Assembly (NCBI GenBank): GCA_945485605.1
Contig: CALYSG010000029.1
Coordinates: forward strand, 1 to 14,923
Direction of reading: 5' to 3'
Length of the DNA: 14,923 nucleotides
DNA from: an uncultured Clostridia bacterium
GTDB taxonomy: Bacteria; Bacillota; Clostridia; Oscillospirales; CAG-272
Shown here: positions 7,834-14,798 of the stretch, piece after piece
Numbering within the stretch: position 1 is the first letter of the stretch
How the letters are laid out: each line of letters starts with the position of its first letter
The notes under the pieces: model-generated
What the model was told of the DNA's origin: nothing
The model's database searches: none
Seen by the model: only the letters and a program-made list of their open reading frames with translations
Program-made: the position numbers and the translations under genes

Positions 7834-10227
7834 TCAGCCCCTTAGACCTATGCCGAGCTGAGCGTTGAGCGCGTTAAGGATCTTCTGCGATGCCTTGTCC
7901 GCCTCTTCTACGGTAAGCGTACGGTCGGCTGCGCGTAAGGTGACTCTCATAGAGACGCTCTTCTTACCCTCGCCGAGCTGCTGCCCGCGGTAGACGTCGA
8001 AGAGCCTAACCGATTCGACGAGCTTACCGCCGGCGCGGCTCATGACCTCTTCGATCTTTCCGACCTCAAGCTCATCGTCGCAGACGAACGAGAAGTCGCG
8101 CGTGATCGCCGGGAACTTCGGCAGAGGTGAATATTCGGGAGTGTGGTTGATGTGAGCGAACATAGCCGGAAGGTCAAGCTCTGCACAGAAGACCTCACGC
8201 GTGAAGCCGTAATTATTCGTCACGGCAGGGTGCACCTGACCGAGGACTCCGAGGCATGTGCCGTCGGGGGCTATTGCCTCGGCACAGCGTCCGGGATGAT
8301 ACGATGGGTCGTCGGTGCGCGCCGTATAGGTCACTCCGAGGATCCCGAAAAGCTCAAACAGCTTTTCGCACACACCCTTGAGGGTGTAGAAGCTGCAGTT
8401 GTCATACATTCCGACAGTGATGAGCTTCTTTTCATCGGGAAGCTCTTCGCGGTTTTCGTGAGGTATATAAACGCTTGCAAGCTCCCAGAGCCTTGCCTTT
8501 TCGTTGCTGAAGTTGTCGTTTCTTGCGAGGACCTCGAGCATTGAGGGCAGGGCGGTAGTACGCATGACGCTTGTGTCCTCTCCGAGCGGGTTGGAGATGA
8601 CGACCGAGCGGCGCTGAGCTTCGGGCAACCTTATTTTTTCGTAGTATTTGGGGCTTATGAAGGAGAAGGTCTGTATCTCATCGAATCCGAGTGCCGCCAT
8701 AGTCGGGGCGAGCTTCGCTTCAAGAGCTTGGCGCGGGGTTCTGCCGCCTCTCGTCATCGTGCCGCCGATGTAGGTCGACTCGAGCCTGTTGTAGCCGTAG
8801 ATCCTGATTATCTCCTCGGCTACGTCCTGTATACATTCGATGTCGGAGCGGAAGGAGGGAGGTGTAAGCTCCGAAAGGTCGTCACTGACTTTGAATTCGA
8901 GCTTGCGTAGGATCTCCGCCATATATTCCTTCGTAAGGTCCACTCCTATGAAGCGATTGATCCGGTCGGCGTCAAGCGGAAGGGTAACAGCAGCTTTCTT
9001 TGTCGGGTAGAGGTCGATTATCCCGTCCACTACCTCGCCCGCTTCGAGAAGCTCGACGAGTTCGCAGGCACGCTCGAGTGCTGGAAGAGTATTTTCGGGG
9101 TCGAGCCCCTTTTCAAAGCGCGATGAGCTTTCGGTTCGCATACCGAGCTTTTTCGCGCTTACTCTCACCGACGAGCCGAGGAAGCTCGCACTCTCGAAGA
9201 CGACCGTTTTGGTTGATTCGGTGATCTCGCTGTTCGCGCCGCCCATTACTCCGGCGAGAGCGACTGCTTTTTTGCTGTCGGCGATGACGAGCATCGAGGG
9301 ATCGAGGGTATGATCCTTGTCGTCGAGCGAGCGGAACAGCTCGTTTTCGCCGGCGCGTCGGACGATTATCTCCGATCCGTCAAGGCAGGCGTAGTCAAAG
9401 GCGTGCATCGGCTGACCGTATTCGAGCATTACATAGTTTGTGATGTCGACGATGTTATTTATCGGTCTGACTCCCTCTGCACGGAGCCTCATACGCAGCC
9501 AGAGCGGCGAGGGCGCGATCTTTACGTTCTTTACGACTCTTGCTGTATAGCGGAAGCAGAGGTCGGGCGCCTCGTCCGTTACGGCAAGGTAATTTTTCAC
9601 GCTGTCGCCCGAGCCCTTCACGACGGGTGTGTGGAGCTGAAGCGGAAGGTCAAACGAGACCGCGGATTCGCGGGCAAGACCTATGACCGAGAGGCAGTCG
9701 GGGCGGTTAGAGGTTATCTCGAATTCAACGACGGTATCTCTGAGCATAAGGGCGTCTTTTATATCACAGCCGACCTTATCAGCAAATTCTTCGCCGAGGA
9801 TAAGGATGCCCTTGTCGTTCGCACCCGGCATATCGTGTTCGGTGAGTCCGAGCTCGTTTATCGAGCAGAGCATACCGTTCGATTCGACGCCGCGGAGCTT
9901 GCCTGCCTTGATCGAGACTCCGCCGGGGAGCTTTGCCGGGGCGACGCAGGCGGGGACTATCGCACCCTCAAAGACGTTTTGCGCACCCGTGACGATCTGG
10001 ACGGTCCGGTCTCCTATATCGCACTGACATACCCAGAGGTGGTCGGAATTCTCGTGGCGTGTCATGGAGGTCACGCGGGCGACCTTTACATTTTCAATGT
10101 CATTTGCAAGAACGTCATAGCCCTCGACCTTGGAACCCGTGTCGGTCATTCGGTCGCAGTAGCTTTTTGCGTCTATTTCTTTGGCTCCCGGAACGAATTC
10201 GGAAAGCCAGTTGAGTGAAAGATTCAT
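7834..10227 (-). CDS. pheT: Phenylalanine--tRNA ligase beta subunit
   Basis: Beta subunit of the alpha2-beta2 class II phenylalanyl-tRNA synthetase; it binds tRNA-Phe and carries the editing site that clears mischarged Tyr-tRNA-Phe. The 797-residue chain has the full bacterial layout. It starts with MNLSLNWLSEFV, followed by the EMAP-like tRNA-binding domain at about 40-150 (with VTGAQNV at 79-85) and the B3/B4 editing domain at about 225-390 (SNRPDCLS at 173-180 just before it). The B5 domain is at about 412-482, then the catalytic-like core, and a C-terminal FDX-ACB anticodon-binding domain from about 703 (PKFPAITRDFSF). An AAGGAAAA site lies 6 bases before the ATG. It is the last gene of the T-box operon, 24 bases after the YitT-family gene. 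Confidence 0.97.
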   Translation of the reverse strand: MNLSLNWLSEFVPGAKEIDAKSYCDRMTDTGSKVEGYDVLANDIENVKVARVTSMTRHENSDHLWVCQCDIGDRTVQIVTGAQNVFEGAIVPACVAPAKLPGGVSIKAGKLRGVESNGMLCSINELGLTEHDMPGANDKGILILGEEFADKVGCDIKDALMLRDTVVEFEITSNRPDCLSVIGLARESAVSFDLPLQLHTPVVKGSGDSVKNYLAVTDEAPDLCFRYTARVVKNVKIAPSPLWLRMRLRAEGVRPINNIVDITNYVMLEYGQPMHAFDYACLDGSEIIVRRAGENELFRSLDDKDHTLDPSMLVIADSKKAVALAGVMGGANSEITESTKTVVFESASFLGSSVRVSAKKLGMRTESSSRFEKGLDPENTLPALERACELVELLEAGEVVDGIIDLYPTKKAAVTLPLDADRINRFIGVDLTKEYMAEILRKLEFKVSDDLSELTPPSFRSDIECIQDVAEEIIRIYGYNRLESTYIGGTMTRGGRTPRQALEAKLAPTMAALGFDEIQTFSFISPKYYEKIRLPEAQRRSVVISNPLGEDTSVMRTTALPSMLEVLARNDNFSNEKARLWELASVYIPHENREELPDEKKLITVGMYDNCSFYTLKGVCEKLFELFGILGVTYTARTDDPSYHPGRCAEAIAPDGTCLGVLGQVHPAVTNNYGFTREVFCAELDLPAMFAHINHTPEYSPLPKFPAITRDFSFVCDDELEVGKIEEVMSRAGGKLVESVRLFDVYRGQQLGEGKKSVSMRVTLRAADRTLTVEEADKASQKILNALNAQLGIGLRG

Positions 10228-10251
10228 AGCGTTTTCCTTTCTTTTTTCGGA

Positions 10252-11157
10252 TCACATACTTTGACGGAATCCGTTTCCGATTATTTCGGAGGAGTTTGAT
10301 ATGAGGACGAAGGCGGCGGGATCCGCTTCTTTGATAATAGTGCGGAGACGTCGAGCCTGCTGTACGTTCATCACCGAGAGGAGGACCGATTTGCCCTGCT
10401 TCGTGTAGCAGCCCTCGGCGTCCCAGCGGGTGGCATCGCGGCCTATCGTGCTGAGGATTATTTTCGATATTTCATCGGGTTTGTCGGTTATTATTATAAA
10501 ATATTTCGTTCGGTTCAGACTCTCTATCGATGAGTTGATTATCAGAGTCGCGACGAAAACACCGAAGAGCGAGAAGAGACCTGTTCTGGCATCGAAGGTG
10601 AAGAATGCCGTCAGTACGATCAGGAGGTCGGCAATAAGCATTGCCTTTCCTATATCGATGTTCAGCTTCTTCATAATTATCATACCGATGATGTCCGAGC
10701 CTCCTGTCGACCCTCCGAGGTTGAAGATCACCGCCGTTGCAAAGGACGACAGCGCGACCGCGAAGAAAAGCTCAAGGAATGGCTGGTCGGTCAGAGGTTC
10801 CTTCGTACTGAAGAGCCCCGCCTTTTCAAGCAGCTCGAGAAGCTGAAGAAATGCCGACAGCAGAATACTGCAATACACTGTCTTCGCACCGAAGCCCTTG
10901 CCGAGAACTATAAAACCTACTATAAGAAGTATTATATTTGATATAGTGACGAAGGTCGCGGGGGTAAGCCATTCCATGACCGTTCCGGAGGTAAACTTTC
11001 CGACGACGACCGAAAGACCGGTCATCCCTCCGAGGACGAAATGGTTCGGGTACTTGAAGAAGTACAGCGCGGCAGCGACGATGGCGATGGCGACCGTCAT
11101 AATGCCGTAGTCTCTTACGGCAAGGAGAACTTTTTTCCTGTTTATCTTCTTTTCCAT
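10252..11157 (-). CDS. YitT-family membrane protein (DUF161/DUF2179)
   Basis: Integral membrane protein of 301 residues with about five to six hydrophobic segments (roughly 15-34, 41-54, 66-88, 92-110, 128-147 and 172-210). The family motif GGSTGGSDIIG is at 148-158. The soluble C-terminal DUF2179 domain covers about 219-295, with ITDKPDEI at 223-230 and GRDATRWDAEGCY at 239-251. This is the YitT/YpjC/YqfU architecture common in Firmicutes, often in several copies; the function is unknown, though a transport role is often suspected. It lies between pheS and pheT. Its ATG is 3 bases after the pheS stop, with GGAGAG inside the pheS 3' end as ribosome binding site. It is thus coupled to pheS and under the same T-box. 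Confidence 0.92.
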   Translation of the reverse strand: MEKKINRKKVLLAVRDYGIMTVAIAIVAAALYFFKYPNHFVLGGMTGLSVVVGKFTSGTVMEWLTPATFVTISNIILLIVGFIVLGKGFGAKTVYCSILLSAFLQLLELLEKAGLFSTKEPLTDQPFLELFFAVALSSFATAVIFNLGGSTGGSDIIGMIIMKKLNIDIGKAMLIADLLIVLTAFFTFDARTGLFSLFGVFVATLIINSSIESLNRTKYFIIITDKPDEISKIILSTIGRDATRWDAEGCYTKQGKSVLLSVMNVQQARRLRTIIKEADPAAFVLISNSSEIIGNGFRQSM

Positions 11158-11160
11158 ATA

Positions 11161-12171
11161 TCAGAACTCTCCGAGAAAGCGAGTGTCGTTCTCGTAGAGT
11201 AGGCGCATATCGTCGATGTGGTATTTGAGCATTGCGATCCTCTCGATACCGAAGCCGAAAGCAAAGCCGGAATATACATCGGGGTCTATTCCGCAGTTGC
11301 GGAGGACATTCGGGTGAACCATTCCGGCACCGAGGATCTCGATCCAGCCTTCACCCTTGCAGATCCGGCAGCCCTTTCCGCCGCAGGCGAAGCAGGAGAC
11401 GTCGACCTCTGCCGAGGGCTCGGTGAATGGGAAGTGGTGGGGTCTGAAGCGTATCCTCGTCTCTTCACCGAAGGTCTGCTTTGCGAATAGCTCAAGCACG
11501 CCCTTGAGGTCTCCCATCGAGATGCCCTTGTCGACGACAAGGCCCTCGAGCTGGTGGAAGAGCGGTGAGTGCGTCGCGTCGACGGCGTCAGAGCGGTAGA
11601 CTCTTCCGGGTGAGATGATCCTTATCGGTGGCTTCTGTTTTTCCATCGTTCTGACCTGCACGGGCGAGGTCTGCGAGCGGAGCAGGATATTGTCGGTGAT
11701 ATAGAAGGTGTCCTGCGTATCTCTTGCCGGATGGTTTTCGGGAATATTGAGGGCTTGGAAGTTGTAATAGTCAAGCTCGACCTCGGGCCCTTCCACGATA
11801 GAGAAGCCGAGACCTATGAAGATATCCTCAAGCTCTCGCTGAGTCATCGTGAGGGGGTGTATGTGTCCCAGCTCTCCCTCGGCAGGAAGTGTCACGTCGA
11901 TCTTTTCCTTCTTCAGCTTAAGCTCAAGAAGTCTTTCCTGCATCTCCTGACGGCGCTCTTCGATAGCCGCTTCGATATCTGCGCGGACCTCGTTTGCGAG
12001 CTGACCGATAAGGGGGCGCTCCTCTGCCGAGAGCTTGCCCATGCCGCGGAGAACGGCGGTAAGCTCGCCCTTTTTGCCGAGGTAACGGACTCTCAGCGCC
12101 TCAATGTCGGCGTCATTGTCGCTGAGCTGCGCCTTTGCATCGGCGCGGATCTTTTCAAGCAGTTCTCTCAT
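11161..12171 (-). CDS. pheS: Phenylalanine--tRNA ligase alpha subunit
   Basis: Catalytic alpha subunit, which activates phenylalanine with ATP and charges the tRNA. The 336-residue protein has the N-terminal coiled-coil arm at about 1-90. Class II core motifs follow: motif 2 around GRVYRSDAVDATHSPLFHQ at 189-207 and motif 3 GFAFGFGIER at 302-311; the phenylalanine-pocket region GAGMVHP is at 281-287. A CxxC...CxxC cluster (C260, C263, C268, C271) lies in the insert before the last core strands. Many Firmicutes PheS proteins carry it, and it may bind zinc. AAAGGA ahead of the ATG is a good ribosome binding site, 21 bases after the upstream MazG-like gene. The enzyme is complete only with pheT, two genes downstream. 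Confidence 0.97.
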   Translation of the reverse strand: MRELLEKIRADAKAQLSDNDADIEALRVRYLGKKGELTAVLRGMGKLSAEERPLIGQLANEVRADIEAAIEERRQEMQERLLELKLKKEKIDVTLPAEGELGHIHPLTMTQRELEDIFIGLGFSIVEGPEVELDYYNFQALNIPENHPARDTQDTFYITDNILLRSQTSPVQVRTMEKQKPPIRIISPGRVYRSDAVDATHSPLFHQLEGLVVDKGISMGDLKGVLELFAKQTFGEETRIRFRPHHFPFTEPSAEVDVSCFACGGKGCRICKGEGWIEILGAGMVHPNVLRNCGIDPDVYSGFAFGFGIERIAMLKYHIDDMRLLYENDTRFLGEF

Positions 12172-12192
12172 ATTTATTTCCTTTCAAATGAT

Positions 12193-12546
12193 TTACTTGA
12201 TACTATTTCCTTCCGGATCAAAGGTCACACCGCACGGATAGCGGCGGTTGCTTATTTCCTCTTTCAGAGGGATCCATTTTTCAAGGTCGACTCCGTTCTC
12301 GTTTGCGACCATGAGGGTGTAATAGAGCACGTCGTAAAGCTCCTCCTCGACCGAGCCCTTGAGGTCCTCGCTGCCCGTCGCGTGGCGGTTTCCGCGAACT
12401 CTCGCACGTGCGAGCTCTCCTACCTCCTCGACGAGCTTTATAAAGTAATGATCGGGGTCTTCTTTTGACCGGCGGCGGTCGGCATCGTCCTTTTTTGCGA
12501 GATAGCTCTGAAGATATTTTATTGTAATGTTACCTTTTTTGTCCAT
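12193..12546 (-). CDS. MazG-like nucleotide pyrophosphohydrolase
   Basis: Small all-alpha NTP pyrophosphohydrolase-fold protein of 117 residues. The magnesium-binding pattern of the MazG/all-alpha-NTPase superfamily is present: E40, E41 and E44 in the KLVEEVGEL helix, and E69/D72 (ExxD) in the EEELYDVLYY helix. Members hydrolyse nucleoside triphosphates to monophosphate plus pyrophosphate; E. coli MazG also degrades (p)ppGpp. The substrate of this protein cannot be told from sequence, and the C-terminal part (RRYPCGVTFDPEGN) is not one I recognise. It is the first gene after the T-box, with AAAGGA 9-10 bases before its ATG, so it should rise when tRNA-Phe is uncharged. HisE-like or dCTPase-like family members are alternatives. 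Confidence 0.8.
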   Translation of the reverse strand: MDKKGNITIKYLQSYLAKKDDADRRRSKEDPDHYFIKLVEEVGELARARVRGNRHATGSEDLKGSVEEELYDVLYYTLMVANENGVDLEKWIPLKEEISNRRYPCGVTFDPEGNSIK

Positions 12547-12570
12547 AGTGATGTTTCCTTTATAAAAATC

Positions 12571-12606
12571 AAAAAATTCGCCCCGCCGTAAAAACGACGG
12601 GACGAA
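12571..12606 (-). terminator. Regulated terminator of the T-box leader
   Basis: On the minus strand TTCGTCCCGTCG (12606-12595) pairs with CGGCGGGGCGAA (12588-12577) to give a 12-bp stem with two G-U pairs and a U-rich 6-base loop. A six-T run (12576-12571) and a second T stretch follow. The 5' arm includes the CGTCCC segment that pairs instead with the T-box core in the antiterminator. It lies 25 bases upstream of the MazG-like start codon. Confidence 0.9.
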
Positions 12607-12812
12607 ACGCTTTGTGCGTACGCGGTACCACCCATGATTCCGGATCTATCCGGCACTCTGTGCCCTTTAACGGAGGCTGACCGTGAGGGGCTACTCGTTT
12701 TCACCCTTCCGGCTCGGAAGCGAAAGGCGCTGCGGGACGCATGACCGCTCTCAGCCTTGGCGGTTCTCTCTGTGATGCGTCGGTCTGCTTTGCCGACTTC
12801 GTCGTAGCTTTT
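12571..12812 (-). promoter_or_regulatory. T-box riboswitch sensing tRNA-Phe
   Basis: The leader shows the landmarks of a T-box, listed 5' to 3'. A stem I helix GACGCAT/ATGCGTC encloses the AGAGAG...GGCTGAGAG distal-loop elements (about 12735-12783). The linker GTGAAAACGAGTAG follows at about 12691-12704, then a stem III hairpin CCGGAT/ATCCGG. The T-box core GGGTGGTACCGCG is at 12621-12633, and the terminator comes last. The UGGU bulge pairs with an ACCA tRNA end, which fits discriminator A73. Candidate specifiers on the 3' side of stem I are UUU or UUC within 12722-12725 and UUC at 12717-12719. All are Phe codons, in agreement with pheS and pheT downstream; I could not fold the stem well enough to choose. 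Uncharged tRNA-Phe should stabilise the antiterminator and switch the operon on. Confidence 0.92.
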
Positions 12813-12818
12813 TAGATT

Positions 12819-12846
12819 ATGATAACACGAATTTTGCGAAAATCAA
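12819..12846 (-). promoter_or_regulatory. Promoter of the T-box pheS operon
   Basis: On the minus strand TTGATT (12846-12841) and TATCAT (12824-12819) are separated by 16 bases. A TGT just before the -10 makes it extended, the same design as the prs promoter. Transcription should begin near 12812, which is the natural 5' end of the T-box leader. The -35 overlaps the TGA stop of the DUF1294 gene (12843-12845). No terminator separates that gene from this promoter, so some read-through into the T-box is possible. Confidence 0.75.
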
Positions 12847-13130
12847 GGGGTAAGCGCAAAAATTGCACAGCCCGCGACTATCTGAAGTACGATAATTACC
12901 GGGATCCCGACCATAAATTTCGGGTGCTTCGTTTTGTGGCGGATGATTATCATCGTTATGAGCATGGCAAGCGAGCCTCCGAGCACCGACAGGAGCATAA
13001 GAGTTGCCTCGGGGACCCTTCGCGAGACGCGCTTGGCTTTAACCTTGTCGGCGGCGGTTACGATGACCGAGATCAGCGAGATCGGGATCAGCCACGCCGG
13101 CATAATGTTAAAGAAGATCAGCTCCTTCAC
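12843..13130 (-). CDS. DUF1294 small membrane protein
   Basis: A 95-residue protein with three hydrophobic stretches (about 5-26, 42-61 and 73-92) and the conserved DUF1294 landmarks: DK at 28-29 after the first membrane helix, R38-x-PE (RVPE, 38-41), GGS at 51-53, and RHKTKHPKF at 64-72. The function of this widespread family is unknown. The start is a GTG that overlaps the glnS stop (GTGA), so it is probably translated by coupling; no strong separate ribosome binding site is seen. An ATG at codon 10 (13103) is possible but would remove part of the first membrane helix. It ends the gltX-glnS group and its stop overlaps the promoter of the next operon. Confidence 0.87.
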   Translation of the reverse strand: MKELIFFNIMPAWLIPISLISVIVTAADKVKAKRVSRRVPEATLMLLSVLGGSLAMLITMIIIRHKTKHPKFMVGIPVIIVLQIVAGCAIFALTP

Positions 13131-14785
13131 GCCTTTTTCGGGAAGCTGTCCTTGAGCCCGACGACGCGGTTGAAAACGCCGGGGTTCTTTCTGTCAAGGC
13201 AGAAGTATCCCGTGCGGACGAACTGGAATCTGTCGCCCGGTTTAGCGTCGGCGAGAGATGGCTCGACCATAATATTTTCTACCTTTTCCGCCGAGGAGGG
13301 ATTGAGGAAGTCGATGTAGGATTTGCCTTCGGGAAGGTCGTTCATGTTTTCCTCTGTAAAGAGTCTGTCGTAAAGGATAGCAGTTGCGGGCTTCGCGTAA
13401 TCGGCGGAGAGCCAGTGGATCGTTCCCTTGACCTTATGTCCGTCGGCGGGCATTCCGCAACCTGTTTCAAGGTCGGCGTTGACATGGACTGCCTTGATGC
13501 TACCGTCGGCGTTTGTCTCGAGCGAGGCGAACTTCACGATGTAAGCGCCCATAAGCCTTACCTCGCCGTCGGGCTTGAGACGGAAAAACTTCGGAGGCGG
13601 GACCTGCGCAAAGTCGTCGGCATCGATATATAGCTCACGTGTGAAGGGCAGGGCACGGGTGCCTGCCTCGGGGTCGCCCGGGTTGTTGGGAAGGTCAAAG
13701 TATTCGGTCTTGCCCTCCGGATAGTTGTCGACTATGAGTTTTATCGGAGAAAGTACGGCAACGCGGCGCGGTGCGCGGGCATTGAGATCCTCTCTTATGC
13801 AGTGCTCGAGAAGTCCGATATCCACCATGCTGTTCGATTTGGAGACTCCGATCCTTTGGCAGAAGTCAAGGATCGATTCGGGTGTATAGCCGCGGCGGCG
13901 CAGACCGCATAGCGTCGGCATACGCGGATCGTCCCATCCGTCGACTATATCGTTCTCGACAAGGTAGCGAAGGTATCTTTTCGACAGAACGGTGTTCGTG
14001 ATATTGAGACGGGCGAATTCGATCTGGCGCGGTTTGCATCCTACGCTCACATTGTTTATTACCCAGTCGTAGAGCGGGCGGTGGATCTCGTATTCAAGCG
14101 AACACAGCGAGTGCGTGATGCCCTCTATCGCGTCCTGGATCGGGTGAGCGAAGTCGTACATCGGGAAGATGCACCATTTCTTGCCCTGACGGTGATGATC
14201 GATATATCTTATGCGGTAGATTACCGGGTCACGCATACAGAAGTTGCCCGAGGCGAGGTCGATCTTGGCACGGAGTGTATATTTTCCCTCGGGGAACTCG
14301 CCGGCTTTCATCCTTGAAAAAAGGTCAAGGCTCTCTTCAATGGGGCGGTCGCGCCACGGTGAGACTGCCGGGTGCGTGAGGTCGCCGCAGTATGCGGGAT
14401 CTCGGAACTGCTCGGCGCTTAGCTCACAGACATATGCAAGGCCCTTCTTTATAAGCTCCACGGCATATTCGTAGTCCCGATCAAAGTAGTCCGATCCGTA
14501 GTAAAAGCGGTCGCCCCAGTCAAAACCGAGCCAGTGTATATCCTCTTTTATTGCGTCGACGAATTCAGTGTCTTCCTTTGCCGGATTGGTGTCGTCCATC
14601 CTGAGGTTGCATTTGCCGCCGTATTTTGCCGCGGTTCCGAAGTCGATTATAAGAGCCTTGCAGTGACCTATGTGAAGGTATCCGTTCGGCTCGGGAGGAA
14701 AGCGTGTGTGGATCTCGTCCGCACGGTACTTACCCTCTGCAATTTCTTCATCGATTATATCGTGTATAAAGTTTGTGCTTTCCAT
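13127..14785 (-). CDS. glnS: Glutamine--tRNA ligase
   Basis: Class I synthetase that charges tRNA-Gln directly with glutamine. From the ATG at 14785 it has 552 residues, as expected for bacterial GlnRS. PPEPNGYLHIGH (HIGH at 38-41) and the KMSKS-equivalent VLSKR at about 266-270 mark the Rossmann core. LCSLEYEIHRPLYDW (about 227-241) is typical of GlnRS rather than GluRS. The C-terminal beta-barrel anticodon-binding domain ends with FQFVRTGYFCLDRKNPGVFNR. The frame extends four codons further to a TTG at 14797. I chose the ATG because GGAG at 14792-14795 lies 6 bases before it and would be inside the longer form. It follows gltX by 13 bases and overlaps the DUF1294 start. Confidence 0.96.
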   Translation of the reverse strand: MESTNFIHDIIDEEIAEGKYRADEIHTRFPPEPNGYLHIGHCKALIIDFGTAAKYGGKCNLRMDDTNPAKEDTEFVDAIKEDIHWLGFDWGDRFYYGSDYFDRDYEYAVELIKKGLAYVCELSAEQFRDPAYCGDLTHPAVSPWRDRPIEESLDLFSRMKAGEFPEGKYTLRAKIDLASGNFCMRDPVIYRIRYIDHHRQGKKWCIFPMYDFAHPIQDAIEGITHSLCSLEYEIHRPLYDWVINNVSVGCKPRQIEFARLNITNTVLSKRYLRYLVENDIVDGWDDPRMPTLCGLRRRGYTPESILDFCQRIGVSKSNSMVDIGLLEHCIREDLNARAPRRVAVLSPIKLIVDNYPEGKTEYFDLPNNPGDPEAGTRALPFTRELYIDADDFAQVPPPKFFRLKPDGEVRLMGAYIVKFASLETNADGSIKAVHVNADLETGCGMPADGHKVKGTIHWLSADYAKPATAILYDRLFTEENMNDLPEGKSYIDFLNPSSAEKVENIMVEPSLADAKPGDRFQFVRTGYFCLDRKNPGVFNRVVGLKDSFPKKA

Positions 14786-14791
14786 ACGCTG

Positions 14792-14795
14792 CTCC
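14792..14795 (-). promoter_or_regulatory. Ribosome binding site deciding the glnS start
   Basis: GGAG on the minus strand lies 6 bases before the ATG at 14785, an ideal distance. An in-frame TTG at 14797 overlaps this site and has no comparable site of its own, so the ATG is the better start. Confidence 0.8.
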
Positions 14796-14798
14796 AAG

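Noticed and set aside
9310..10218. A 302-codon open frame on the plus strand opposite pheT
   Set aside because: It lies wholly antisense to the clear pheT coding sequence, matches no family I know, and arises from the codon bias of the real strand. The same holds for the shorter antisense frames over phoH, mutS2, pheS and glnS.
11731..12468. A 245-codon plus-strand frame spanning pheS and the MazG-like gene
   Set aside because: It crosses two well-supported minus-strand genes and their intergenic ribosome binding site, and its peptide looks like a shadow translation.
12819..13319. A 166-codon plus-strand frame covering the DUF1294 gene and the glnS 3' end
   Set aside because: It starts in the T-box promoter region and is antisense to two recognised genes; the composition is charged and unfamiliar.
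14786..14797. Four-codon extension of glnS to a TTG start
   Set aside because: The GGAG ribosome binding site for the ATG lies inside the extension, and the TTG has no good site of its own.
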